DNA of 64,000 nucleotides. It comes from Streptococcus azizii (GTDB lineage: Bacteria; Bacillota; Bacilli; Lactobacillales; Streptococcaceae). The translations under genes were made by a program, and so were the position numbers. Position 1 is the first letter of the stretch. The number at the start of each line of letters is the position of its first letter. Below are positions 56,801 to 64,000 of this stretch, piece by piece. The stretch lies in assembly GCF_001984715.1 (NCBI RefSeq), contig NZ_MSPR01000005.1:1-64000 (forward strand), written 5' to 3'. Under the pieces are notes generated by a model. That model saw nothing but the letters and a program-made list of their open reading frames with translations. It made no database searches and was not told the DNA's origin.

Positions 56801-59800
56801 ACGGACTCAGAAATGGATTCTGACACAGATTCGCTGACTGACTCAGAGATAGACTCTGATACTGATTCGCTTACGGACTCAGAAATGGATTCTGATACGG
56901 ACTCACTCACTGACTCGGAGATAGATTCTGACACAGATTCACTTACTGACTCGGAGATGGACTCTGACACAGACTCGCTCACTGATTCACTGATGGATTC
57001 CGAGACCGATTCACTCACGGATTCTGAAACAGACTCTGATACTGATTCGCTTACTGACTCTGAGATAGATTCTGACACAGATTCGCTTACTGACTCAGAA
57101 ATCGATTCGGATACTGATTCACTTACTGACTCAGAAATCGATTCGGAGACGGACTCGCTTACTGACTCAGAAACGGATTCTGATACAGATTCACTTACGG
57201 ATTCCGAGATAGATTCTGACACAGATTCGCTTACGGATTCTGAAATAGATTCGGATACTGACTCGCTTACGGATTCTGAGATAGACTCTGATACCGATTC
57301 GCTTACGGATTCTGAAATAGATTCGGATACTGACTCGCTGATGGATTCTGAGATAGACTCTGATACCGATTCGCTTACGGATTCTGAGATGGACTCTGAT
57401 ACTGACTCGCTTACGGATTCTGAGATGGACTCTGATACTGACTCGCTTACGGATTCTGAGATAGACTCTGATACTGACTCGCTCACTGATTCGGAGACAG
57501 ATTCGCTTACGGACTCAGAAATGGATTCGGATACTGACTCGCTAACCGACTCAGAAATCGATTCAGATACAGATTCGCTGACTGATTCTGAGATTGACTC
57601 TGACACAGATTCGCTTACTGACTCGGAGATAGACTCTGATACTGATTCACTCACTGACTCGGAGATTGACTCGGAGACGGATTCACTGACTGACTCAGAA
57701 ACCGATGTAGAAATAGATTCACTTACCGATTCTGAGATGGATTCTGATACCGATGTAGAAACTGACTCGCTGACGGACTCAGAGAGGGAGGTGCTGACTG
57801 ATTGCGATTGGGACTTAGAAGCCGATTCGCTAACAGACTGAGACTTAGAAGTCGACTCACTCAAGGATTGAGACTTGGAAACCGATTGGGATTTAGAAGT
57901 CGACTCACTCAAACTCAAGGATTGAGACTTGGAAACCGATTGGGATTTAGAAGTCGACTCGCTCAAACTCAAAGACTGAGACTTGGAAACCGATTGAGAT
58001 TTAGACGTTGATTCGCTCAAACTCAAAGACTGAGACTTGGAAACCGATTGAGATTTAGAAGTCGACTCACTCAAACTCAAAGACTGAGACTTGGAAACCG
58101 ATTGAGATTTAGAAGTCGACTCGCTCAAACTCAAAGACTGAGACTTGGAAACCGATTGAGATTTAGACGTTGATTCGCTCAAACTCAAAGACTGGGACTT
58201 GGAAACCGATTGAGATTTAGAAGTCGACTCACTCAAACTCAAAGACTGAGACTTGGAAACCGATTGAGATTTAGACGTTGACTCGCTCAAACTCAAAGAT
58301 TGGGACTTAGAAGTCGACTCGCTCAAACTCAAAGATTGGGACTTAGAAGTCGACTCGCTCAAACTGATGGATTGAGATTTAGACGTTGACTCGCTCAAGC
58401 TCAAAGATTGGGACTGAGATCGAGACTCAGAATTACTGAGTGAGTCAATCACATTTTTATTAACACCCTGAACGTAGTAACCACTGACTGCTGTACCATT
58501 ACCATTTGATACAATGTACCTACTGCCTGACGGACGGTGTCCCTGTGTCCGTCTACCATCTTCCACACTATATCTAGTTGGATAACTTTGATTAGAGGCT
58601 GTATTAGCAAATAGTCGCAAGCGGATATTTGCCAATTCGCTTAGCGAGCCAGTATAAGATGTCGTAAAGGAAATTCGATGTCTTCCTAGAGATTGTGTAC
58701 CAGTTGTATAATACTGTGTACCAGCAACTCCATCTACTGTCGAAGACGATACTGCAGAAGTCCTTCCACCATTTATCGTTATATTTGTAGGGGTCCCCAA
58801 TCCTCCAGAGGTTCCAATATAGGCTCCTATGTAACCTGGGTTATAGTTCTTTTGAGTCGTCGCAACCCCGTTTCTTAGAAAGCTATTGTCATAGTCAGCT
58901 GTCCATGTAATCGTTTTGGTTACCGTATCATAGACACCACGTAGATTAGTGATTAGCTGCGAAACATTCTTATTCTGAAAATATCCCCAAGAAGAAGCAC
59001 CATTTGATAGGTCTTTAAATTCTAAGATAATTTTGGTGCCATTGACTGTCGCACGGAACTTAGAGCCATCAAGCAGTTGATTATAGCCACTAGACCGTGG
59101 CATGATAGAGGTCAAGCGAACGTGAGTTGCCCCATCACTCGCCGTCACTACTTGGTAGGTCAAGCCGTTTTGTGCTGTAACATAGCCTCCAGCTGCTACC
59201 CCTGAAATATTTAGTTTTTCAGAAATCCGCTTCTGAATACCAGTCTCCGTAGCAGCAATGACGCTTTGCATTAAGTTGACTTGTTCCAAGGAAGGATCAG
59301 AACTATTAACAACCCCTTGCGCCTGAAGCAAGAGGGCGTAGGCAGCTGTCAGGTCCGTTATTTGTAAACTCTCAGCAGCATCTAAGGTTCGTTTTAAATT
59401 GCTAATGGCGGTTGTCAAATTTGAAACAGCTGCTTCTTTTTCAGCTGCAGTGACTGTTGCGCTTGATTTCTCTTCTGCCTTCTCCTCTTTTTCCTCAGCT
59501 TTTGGAGCATCTGCTAGGACTGAATCACGCGCCGCTTCACTAGCTGACTGCGACTCACTCAGTGAACTAGAATAGGATTCAGAAAGTGATTCACTCGCTG
59601 AGAAGGATTCGCTGGTCGATTCCGAAAACGATTCGCTAACCGACTCAGAAACAGACTCACTGACAAGCACTGATGTCGATTCACTCAGTGATTGTGACTC
59701 ACTCGTTGAAAGAGAGAGGGAATCTTTTATAGATTGCTGTTCTGCTTCTTCTGCCACTGCCTGATCTCGGGCTGTCTCGTCTACTGATGCTGACGGACTA

Positions 59801-60132
59801 GTCAAGCTGACTTCATCTGTCTCCGCAAGAGTTGAAGTGGTCGTCTCAGTTGCAATGACTGCTTCTTCTGCATACACCTCATCTGTCAGACCCACACCGC
59901 CTGCTATGGCACCGAGAGCTGCAGCCCCTTTTAAAATAGTTGTTGCAGAAATAGCACCAGAAGACAAATCATCTATCTTGACCGACTGCTCTGTTGAAGC
60001 ACCACGTATTAAACGAATCAGACCGATTTGAGACATCACTGTTCGTACCCAGTGTTTCCCAGACTTGTGCATTTTGACACGCGTCTTTCGGAATGATTCG
60101 CTGTAACCATTTTTATTGAATTTATTACTCAT
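47836..60132 (-). CDS. Serine-rich repeat glycoprotein adhesin (LPXTG, accessory Sec substrate)
   Basis: A 4098-residue surface adhesin exported by SecA2/SecY2 after O-glycosylation. Order: long KxYKxGKxW-type signal ([20 protein letters not shown]) with predicted cleavage near VYAEE (about 90); a short serine-rich region SRR1 (about 135-205); a charged link; a beta-rich binding region (about 300-560; [40 protein letters not shown]); a [11 protein letters not shown] block (about 565-778); a huge SES(V/I) repeat region to about 4053; LPHTG, hydrophobic helix and a KKKKKK tail. The binding region loosely recalls PsrP-type proteins. AAAGGAAATTTGA precedes the ATG. Expression is probably controlled by the C-tract promoter at 60179-60205. 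The neighbours supply its glycosylation and export. Confidence 0.97.
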   Translation of the reverse strand: MSNKFNKNGYSESFRKTRVKMHKSGKHWVRTVMSQIGLIRLIRGASTEQSVKIDDLSSGAISATTILKGAAALGAIAGGVGLTDEVYAEEAVIATETTTSTLAETDEVSLTSPSASVDETARDQAVAEEAEQQSIKDSLSLSTSESQSLSESTSVLVSESVSESVSESFSESTSESFSASESLSESYSSSLSESQSASEAARDSVLADAPKAEEKEEKAEEKSSATVTAAEKEAAVSNLTTAISNLKRTLDAAESLQITDLTAAYALLLQAQGVVNSSDPSLEQVNLMQSVIAATETGIQKRISEKLNISGVAAGGYVTAQNGLTYQVVTASDGATHVRLTSIMPRSSGYNQLLDGSKFRATVNGTKIILEFKDLSNGASSWGYFQNKNVSQLITNLRGVYDTVTKTITWTADYDNSFLRNGVATTQKNYNPGYIGAYIGTSGGLGTPTNITINGGRTSAVSSSTVDGVAGTQYYTTGTQSLGRHRISFTTSYTGSLSELANIRLRLFANTASNQSYPTRYSVEDGRRTQGHRPSGSRYIVSNGNGTAVSGYYVQGVNKNVIDSLSNSESRSQSQSLSLSESTSKSQSISLSESTSKSQSLSLSESTSKSQSLSLSESTSKSQSVSKSQSLSLSESTSKSQSVSKSQSLSLSESTSKSQSVSKSQSLSLSESTSKSQSVSKSQSLSLSESTSKSQSVSKSQSLSLSESTSKSQSVSKSQSLSLSESTSKSQSVSKSQSLSLSESTSKSQSVSKSQSLSESTSKSQSVSESASKSQSQSVSTSLSESVSESVSTSVSESISESVSESISTSVSESVSESVSESISESVSESVSESISESVSESVSESISESVSESVSESISESVSESVSESISESVSESVSESVSESVSESISESVSESVSESISESVSESVSESISESVSESVSESISESISESVSESISESVSESVSESISESVSESVSESISESVSESVSESISESVSESVSESVSESVSESVSESISESVSESVSESISESVSESVSESISESVSESVSESVSESVSESVSESISESVSESVSESISESVSESVSESISESVSESVSESISESVSESVSESISESVSESVSESISESVSESVSESVSESISESVSESVSESISESVSESVSESISESVSESVSESISESVSESVSESISESVSESVSESISESVSESVSESISESVSESVSESISESVSESVSESISESVSESVSESISESVSESVSESISESVSESVSESISESVSESVSESISESVSESVSESISESVSESVSESISESVSESVSESISESVSESVSESISESVSESVSESISESVSESVSESISESVSESVSESISESVSESVSESVSESVSESISESVSESVSESISESVSESVSESISESVSESVSESISESVSESVSESISESVSESVSESISESVSESVSESISESVSESVSESISESVSESVSESVSESVSESISESVSESVSESVSESVSESVSESISESVSESVSESISESVSESISESVSESVSESVSESVSESVSESISESVSESVSESISESVSESISESVSESVSESVSESVSESVSESISESVSESVSESISESVSESVSESISESVSESVSESISESVSESVSESISESVSESVSESISESVSESVSESISESVSESVSESISESVSESVSESISESVSESVSESISESVSESVSESVSESVSESISESVSESVSESISESVSESVSESISESVSESVSESISESVSESVSESISESVSESVSESISESVSESVSESVSESVSESISESVSESVSESISESVSESVSESISESVSESVSESISESVSESVSESISESLSESVSESISESVSESVSESISESVSESVSESISESVSESVSESISESVSESVSESISESVSESVSESISESVSESVSESISESVSESVSESISESVSESVSESISESVSESVSESISESVSESVSESVSESVSESISESVSESVSESISESVSESVSESISESVSESVSESISESVSESVSESISESVSESVSESISESVSESVSESISESVSESVSESISESVSESVSESISESVSESISESVSESVSESISESISESISESVSESISESVSESVSESISESVSESVSESISESVSESVSESISESVSESVSESISESVSESVSESISESVSESVSESISESVSESVSESISESVSESISESVSESVSESISESVSESVSESISESVSESISESVSESVSESISESVSESVSESISESVSESVSESISESVSESVSESISESVSESVSESISESVSESVSESISESVSESVSESISESVSESVSESISESVSESVSESISESVSESVSESISESVSESVSESISESVSESISESVSESVSESISESVSESVSESISESVSESISESISESVSESVSESISESVSESVSESISESVSESISESVSESVSESISESVSESISESVSESVSESISESVSESVSESISESVSESVSESISESVSESVSESVSESVSESISESVSESVSESISESVSESVSESISESVSESVSESISESVSESVSESISESVSESVSESISESVSESVSESISESVSESVSESISESVSESVSESISESVSESVSESISESVSESVSESISESVSESVSESISESVSESVSESVSESVSESISESVSESISESISESVSESVSESISESVSESVSESISESVSESVSESISESVSESVSESISESVSESISESVSESVSESISESVSESVSESVSESVSESISESVSESVSESVSESISESVSESVSESISESVSESVSESISESVSESVSESISESVSESVSESISESVSESVSESISESVSESVSESISESVSESVSESISESVSESISESVSESVSESISESVSESVSESISESVSESISESVSESVSESISESVSESVSESISESVSESVSESISESVSESVSESISESVSESVSESISESVSESVSESISESVSESVSESISESVSESVSESISESVSESVSESISESVSESVSESISESVSESVSESISESVSESVSESISESVSESVSESISESVSESVSESISESVSESVSESISESVSESVSESISESVSESVSESISESVSESVSESISESVSESVSESISESVSESVSESISESLSESVSESISESVSESVSESISESVSESVSESISESVSESVSESISESVSESVSESISESVSESVSESISESVSESVSESISESVSESVSESISESVSESVSESISESVSESVSESVSESVSESISESVSESVSESISESVSESVSESISESVSESVSESISESVSESVSESISESISESVSESISESVSESVSESISESVSESVSESISESVSESVSESISESVSESVSESVSESVSESISESVSESVSESISESVSESVSESISESVSESVSESVSESISESVSESVSESISESVSESVSESISESVSESISESVSESVSESISESVSESVSESISESVSESVSESISESVSESVSESISESVSESVSESISESISESVSESISESVSESVSESISESVSESVSESISESVSESVSESISESVSESVSESISESVSESVSESISESVSESVSESISESVSESVSESISESVSESVSESISESVSESVSESISESVSESVSESISESVSESVSESISESVSESVSESISESVSESVSESISESVSESVSESISESVSESVSESISESVSESVSESISESVSESVSESISESVSESVSESISESVSESVSESISESVSESVSESISESVSESVSESISESVSESVSESISESVSESVSESISESVSESVSESTSESVSESVSESISESISESVSESISESVSESVSESISESVSESVSESISESVSESVSESISESVSESVSESISESVSESVSESISESVSESVSESISESVSESVSESISESISESVSESISESVSESVSESISESVSESVSESISESVSESVSESISESVSESVSESISESVSESVSESVSESISESVSESVSESISESVSESVSESISESVSESISESTSESMSRRDTRSLPHTGESSSSAGILGAGLFLGGLFAKKKKKKATDEE
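47965..58440. repeat. 10.5-kb serine-rich coding repeat (SRR2)
   Basis: Almost 3500 codons of alternating Ser-x dipeptides. The main part is built from [15 protein letters not shown] units of 18-36 bp; the 5' part (about 57800-58440) from [18 protein letters not shown] units. Synonymous Ser and Glu codons vary along the tract (TCA, TCC, AGT, AGC), so the DNA is less identical than the protein. The array is prone to expansion and contraction and to assembly error. Confidence 0.95.
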
Positions 60133-60178
60133 TCAAATTTCCTTTACTGACTATTTTGACACAAAATATGCTTCTATC

Positions 60179-60205
60179 ATTATAGCACCCCCCCCGGAAT
60201 TTCAA
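60179..60205 (-). promoter_or_regulatory. Serine-rich adhesin promoter with 8-C homopolymer spacer
   Basis: On the minus strand TTGAAA (60200-60205) and TATAAT (60179-60184) are 15 bp apart, and eight of the spacer bases are one G run (C on plus, 60188-60195). Two more bases would give 17 bp. The predicted leader to the ATG is about 40 nt. The layout matches the promoters at 2652 and 29578. The stretch 60206-60465 upstream shows nothing else recognisable. Confidence 0.78.
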
Positions 60206-60465
60206 GTACTTTGCTCTACTTTTTCTATAAATTTCATGTATTTTCTGAATACAGATAATCTATTCTCAAAACCTTGCATTCTGAACGGTATATGAAATCC
60301 CTTAAAAGCAGCACTTTCTCCCATTTTCAGAAAATGCTTCTTCTGTAACCATCAACATAGTGTCCATCCTTTTTGAATATAAAAAATAAAAATAGATGCT
60401 CAATACTGAACATCTGCCTTGTCTAAAACACCTTATACTCACATAGTGTGGTCTTTTAGCCTAAT

Positions 60466-60826
60466 ACTCAATAAAAATTAAAATGGTCAAGAGCCTCGAT
60501 AAATTGAACACGGGCTACGAGCTGCACAAAAAAGATAGGCAGCTGTTTTGGCTTTAGCCGATTACAGCTGAGAATCCCTTTGGGATATAGAAATAGTCAG
60601 GGAAGTGACTATTTCTACCTGAGCCTAGAAACTCAGAAGCGAAGATAAATACTCCTATTTACTGTCTTTAATGAATAGGCTGAAAACCTCCACTGGAGCT
60701 TTTCACTCATCAAATTTTCTATTTCCTAGCTCAGACTTCTGTGGTCACTTTCTGATTTCTAGGTGACCGTTGAAACAGTTCCCCGAACTGTTTCAATCCT
60801 ATTTTCACTTAGACCTTTTAACGTCC
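60466..60826. repeat. Repeat mosaic between glycosyltransferases and the adhesin gene
   Basis: Begins with a BOX-like ATACTCAATAAAAATTAAAA, then modules shared with 35.8-36.3 kb (AAATAGTCAGGGAAGTGACT and GGTCAC/GTGACC). It ends at ACGTCCTCACATCTTA, whose last bases form the stop codon of the gene at 60827. Confidence 0.75.
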
Positions 60827-61708
60827 TCACATCTTACTCCACTTTTCTAAAATCGTCAATTTCTGTAAAACCTTTTGATACTCCTGCATCTTGCCAGCTT
60901 TTAAAAAGCTATCTCGGTGCAACTGTAACCGCCAGCGATAAGCCCGTAACTCGGTTGTAATATCCAGCCCCAAAAGAGATAGCATGGTGACACGCTCCTC
61001 AATACTCTTCAAAGGATAGACGGCTGCTGCATCGACCGTCTTGGTCACGCTGGTCGCACGTTTTCGATGATAATACAGTCCTATATTTGAATAGACGATC
61101 TGGTCTGCCATCAGATACACCTTCCAAGTCGTCAAATCGTCCTCCACTTTCTCATCTTCTGGATACACGATGTTCTCAAAGAGGCTGGCCTTATAGAGCT
61201 TACACCAGGGGACTGTGAAGCACTGGCTAAAGGCAAACTTCCCTTCATACTGCAGGGCAAACCAATCTTTTGGATGGTAGATTTCCTGAAAATAATCATC
61301 CGCTGTCACATGAAAGCGAAAGGCCTGACGGTCCTCATCGAACTCAGTAAAGTTTGCAATCGCAATATCGCTATCCGTCTCTTTGAGTGACTGATACAAG
61401 AACTCAATATGATGGAGTTCTAGCCAGTCGTCATTATCCACAAACAAGACATAATCACCAGTAATAAAGGGAAGGGCTGTATTTCTAGCAGCACCGACAC
61501 CACTCCCACCTAGCTTCTTGTGAATGACACGCACGCGGTCGTCCATCTTTCGATAGGCTTCACATAGACTGGCCGACTCATCTGTGGAGCCATCATTGAT
61601 TAAGAGGATTTCCAACTGTTGATAGGTTTGTCGCACAATGCTATCCAGACAGGTTTTCAAATAAGGGCCTGCATTGAAAACCGGGACAATTACAGTAACT
61701 TTTTCCAC
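60827..61708 (-). CDS. Family 2 glycosyltransferase (probable adhesin glycan extension)
   Basis: A 293-residue GT2 enzyme: VTVIVPVFNAGPYLKTCLDS, LINDGSTDESA, and YVLFVDNDDWLE as the metal-binding motif. I start at GTG 61706-61708 (AAGGAG seven bases upstream), one base past the preceding stop. Its place between the adhesin and other adhesin-type glycosyltransferases suggests it adds a sugar to the O-glycan begun by GtfA/GtfB and extended by Gtf3. Its second half resembles that of the GT2 domain in the preceding gene, pointing to duplication. The stop codon TAA is fused to a repeat end (TAAGATGTGAGGACGTT). Donor unknown. Confidence 0.88.
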   Translation of the reverse strand: MEKVTVIVPVFNAGPYLKTCLDSIVRQTYQQLEILLINDGSTDESASLCEAYRKMDDRVRVIHKKLGGSGVGAARNTALPFITGDYVLFVDNDDWLELHHIEFLYQSLKETDSDIAIANFTEFDEDRQAFRFHVTADDYFQEIYHPKDWFALQYEGKFAFSQCFTVPWCKLYKASLFENIVYPEDEKVEDDLTTWKVYLMADQIVYSNIGLYYHRKRATSVTKTVDAAAVYPLKSIEERVTMLSLLGLDITTELRAYRWRLQLHRDSFLKAGKMQEYQKVLQKLTILEKWSKM

Positions 61709-61709
61709 C

Positions 61710-63455
61710 CTACTTCTCCTTTTGATAATGATCAATTAAGTCGAGTTTTGCAGTCAACTCCTGGTAGAGGTGAATCTGACCTGCTCTCAAGCTGTCTGCC
61801 TGACATTTCCTCAAACGCTTGACATAAGAGTCCAGATGTTCCTCTACATTGTAACCTAGCGCCACTAGAAGGGCAATCCTCTCCTCAGCATTGCTAATCA
61901 TGCTACGGATGTCGTCTAGCATCCCATTGCGTGATAGGCCTTCACTACGCTGGGAATAATAGTAGGCTCCCTGATTGATAAAGGCAATTTTCCTTGCCTT
62001 TAGATACAACTTATAGATAGTGGCATCGTCTTCTCTCAGCCGTCCAACTGGAAAGACGATTCCTTCAAAAAGCTCGCGCTTAAATAATTTCAAAGGGGAG
62101 AAGGTAAAGGTCAAATAGAGGTTATTTTTTGCTGTATTTTCTTGATTTAACCATTCTTCAACCGTATAGGTCTGTTCAAAATACATTTCTTGAGTAATGG
62201 AAAATAGAAAACTTTGCCGCTCCTCATTGAAAGAGTTGAAATTACAAATCGAAATATCTGCCTCATTCTTGATGAGGGCTGTATGTAAATTCTCTAAATA
62301 ATCCGCCTCCACAAAGTCATCGGAATCAACAAAAGTAATGTAGCGACCTTGAGCCAGTTCGATTCCTCGATTTCGTGCTGCTGAAGGACCTGCGTTTTCT
62401 TGATGAACCACACGGATTCGTTTATCCTTACGGGCATATTCTTCACAGATGAGGGCACTGCTATCTGTTGAGCCATCATTTATTAGCAGTAGTTCAAAAT
62501 CTGTATAGGTTTGTTTCAGTAGCGAATCCAGACAGCGCTTGATATAAGGCTCTACATTATACACAGGCACAATAATGCTAATCATCTCAGACTCCATCGT
62601 CACTTGCTCCCCTTCTTTTATCACATCCACTCCTACCCTTGCAACAACTTGCTGCTCGTAGTCTTGATCTTGGGCAAACTCTATATCCTCATCCCAGTTA
62701 AATTCAGCCGTATGCTTATGCTCTAATTTCACTTTATGCGTGGCTTTCATCTGGTACCACTCATATTCTGAGTCAATATGCCCCAGGTCAATCGCTTGAT
62801 AACCGCGCTTCATCAAATCATAGGCCAATACTTTAGCAGTCGGTCCCAGCATCAGAATGACCAGTTTCCCTGCTGCATGCTCCAAAATCTGCTCCATGAT
62901 TCCATCATAGTGGGCAAAGGCATTTTTTGAAGGACAGACGATGCGGGCCACTGAAGCTGCATTTGCAAACAGATCATTTCCCACACCGGATCTAGAGGTC
63001 TCCCCTTCTACTAGCAAGAGGTCACGTCCCTGCCACAAATTGCGAATCGCTTCAAAATAGATGGCTGAGAGCGACTTGTCTTCCAAATCAATATAAGGAC
63101 GGGATAAGAAGGTAGAGCCATACCAATCAGACTGGCATTCTTCTCGGTAAAAATCCCCGTACCTCTCAAAATGGGATGCCCAGAAAGATTGGGCATTCTG
63201 ATTGTAGCGCTCAATCTTTTGGAAAACATCCGGTAGACAGACCAGCATGTCCTCGCTGCTCGGTAGTTGCAAAATCGCTTTTAAGGCTACCGCCAAGTCC
63301 TCATCATAATCTTGATAAGGGATACTCGAGCCATTGATAATATCAATTTCTCCATCACCAAAGCGCGCCACCGAAGCACGGTGCTGCTTGATAAAGCGCA
63401 AACTCTCTAAAATCGACAGAACCTGAATCTCTGATAATTCTCTTTTCTTACTCAC
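61710..63455 (-). CDS. Two-domain glycosyltransferase: GT-D (DUF1792) plus GT2
   Basis: A 581-residue fusion. Residues 1 to about 280 are a DUF1792/GT-D domain (SVARFGDGEIDIINGSSIPY, with the DGE metal motif; FLSRPYIDLEDK; GPTAKVLAYDL). Residues from about 292 are a GT2 domain (MISIIVPVYNVEPYIKRCLD, INDGSTDSS, YITFVDSDDFVE). The same two-domain type (dGT1) acts in Fap1/PsrP glycan assembly, where each domain adds one sugar. I start at GTG 63453-63455 with GAGG six bases upstream, overlapping the gtf3 end by 8 bp. It is adjacent to the adhesin locus and clearly part of it. Confidence 0.9.
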   Translation of the reverse strand: MSKKRELSEIQVLSILESLRFIKQHRASVARFGDGEIDIINGSSIPYQDYDEDLAVALKAILQLPSSEDMLVCLPDVFQKIERYNQNAQSFWASHFERYGDFYREECQSDWYGSTFLSRPYIDLEDKSLSAIYFEAIRNLWQGRDLLLVEGETSRSGVGNDLFANAASVARIVCPSKNAFAHYDGIMEQILEHAAGKLVILMLGPTAKVLAYDLMKRGYQAIDLGHIDSEYEWYQMKATHKVKLEHKHTAEFNWDEDIEFAQDQDYEQQVVARVGVDVIKEGEQVTMESEMISIIVPVYNVEPYIKRCLDSLLKQTYTDFELLLINDGSTDSSALICEEYARKDKRIRVVHQENAGPSAARNRGIELAQGRYITFVDSDDFVEADYLENLHTALIKNEADISICNFNSFNEERQSFLFSITQEMYFEQTYTVEEWLNQENTAKNNLYLTFTFSPLKLFKRELFEGIVFPVGRLREDDATIYKLYLKARKIAFINQGAYYYSQRSEGLSRNGMLDDIRSMISNAEERIALLVALGYNVEEHLDSYVKRLRKCQADSLRAGQIHLYQELTAKLDLIDHYQKEK

Positions 63456-64000
63456 ACAACACCTCAAACACTGCATTCACTAATAATTTTCGGGTAAAAT
63501 ATCCCTGACGAAGCAGGGGATTAAAGGAACGAACCTGAGCAACCAGCTGCTGGTACTCCGTCTCACTCATGGCTTGGATAATGTCGACCACCTCTTCCAG
63601 GGAATCGACCACAAAGCCCAGCCTATTTTTTTCAATCATCTCTTGATTAGCAATCCCCCTTTGAACAAAGACAGGAATCCCTGCCGTCAAAAAGGTGCCT
63701 AGCTTATGGGGGCAATACAGCTGCTGATAACCCTTATCGTGGTCATCCATCCATACCAAGCCAAAGCCACCTTTGGATAGTTCCAGAAGCAACTGATCAT
63801 CTGGCATATAAGAACGATAGACCACCTGTTCTGGTAGATCCCCAGCCTTTCGCGCATACAGGTATAAAGGCACCTCTTGATTCCATTCCTTGACAAAGCT
63901 GAAGCGCTCTGGATCCCCCGGGAAATGAAGGGTTCTGACAAACTCCGCAGGAAAGGAAGTGATACTCGTCGGATGATCCCACATGCCTTGGATCACTGTC
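63448..64000 (-). CDS. gtf3: Gtf3/Nss-type glucosyltransferase, C-terminal part (runs off right edge)
   Basis: The last 183 or so residues of a protein that continues beyond the window. VIQGMWDHPTS, LLLELSKGGFGLVWMDD, CPHKLGTFLTAGIPVFVQRG and NRLGFVVDSLEEVVDII match the C-terminal half of the Gtf3/Nss family, which adds glucose to the GlcNAc-modified serine-rich adhesin as the second glycosylation step. The stop overlaps the next gene's GTG. The 5' end and any promoter are outside the window. Confidence 0.82.
   Translation of the reverse strand, partial: TVIQGMWDHPTSITSFPAEFVRTLHFPGDPERFSFVKEWNQEVPLYLYARKAGDLPEQVVYRSYMPDDQLLLELSKGGFGLVWMDDHDKGYQQLYCPHKLGTFLTAGIPVFVQRGIANQEMIEKNRLGFVVDSLEEVVDIIQAMSETEYQQLVAQVRSFNPLLRQGYFTRKLLVNAVFEVLCE

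Noticed and set aside
47870-57841. 3323-residue SD-rich open reading frame on the plus strand
   Set aside because: It mirrors the serine-rich repeat gene on the other strand, has no ribosome site or signal peptide, and its period follows the sense repeat. It is a coding shadow.
1-64000. tRNA, rRNA, insertion-sequence transposase or prophage genes
   Set aside because: I looked for them on both strands and recognised none in this window.

Overview
The window looks like a Streptococcus chromosome. The reasons are YSIRK-type signal peptides, LPXTG sorting signals, a pneumococcus-style capsule operon, a complete accessory Sec (SecA2/SecY2) locus with a giant serine-rich repeat adhesin, and BOX-like intergenic repeats. 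I cannot fix the species. Every gene I accept is on the minus strand, so transcription runs right to left.

Layout from left to right: (1) 1-2563, 5' part of a YSIRK adhesin that runs off the edge; (2) 3080-5591, a two-gene sugar-hydrolase operon (GH1 glycosidase plus MupG/DUF871 protein); (3) 6434-13573, a second YSIRK/LPKTG adhesin with Rib-like, putative-Ig and thrombospondin-3-like modules; (4) 13821-29203, a Wzx/Wzy capsule operon (cpsB, frameshifted cpsC, cpsD, cpsE, ugd, five glycosyltransferase-type genes, wzy, wzx), broken up by more than 3 kb of non-coding repeats; (5) 29996-35095, a tandem cluster of lipase-type putative type VII effectors, each preceded by a small membrane-anchored protein that may be its immunity factor, with one truncated copy; (6) 36434-60132, the accessory Sec locus (asp4, gtfB, gtfA, secA2, asp3, asp2, asp1, secY2) and the 4098-residue serine-rich repeat protein; (7) 60827-64000, glycosyltransferases that probably extend the adhesin glycan.

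The most interesting signal is in the promoters. Three cell-surface transcription units (the edge YSIRK adhesin, the capsule operon, the serine-rich adhesin) each have a sigma-70-type promoter whose -35/-10 spacer is a homopolymeric C/G tract of 12, 8 and 8 bases. This gives spacings of 17, 15 and 15 bp. The second YSIRK adhesin has the same layout at 17 bp, but its tract is interrupted (C4-A-C4). This fits slipped-strand phase variation of competing surface coats, with one paralogue apparently locked. The capsule gene cpsC also carries a one-base frameshift at a run of six T.

A second theme is the intergenic DNA. Nearly every long gap is a mosaic of about 110-180 bp units that begin near AAGATACAAAG or AAGATGTGA and end near TTCAATT. 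Their two arms can pair, and different unit families keep the pairing with different arm sequences. The units often start at a stop codon and sometimes encode the last residues of a gene. One gap holds eight copies of a 53-bp direct repeat.
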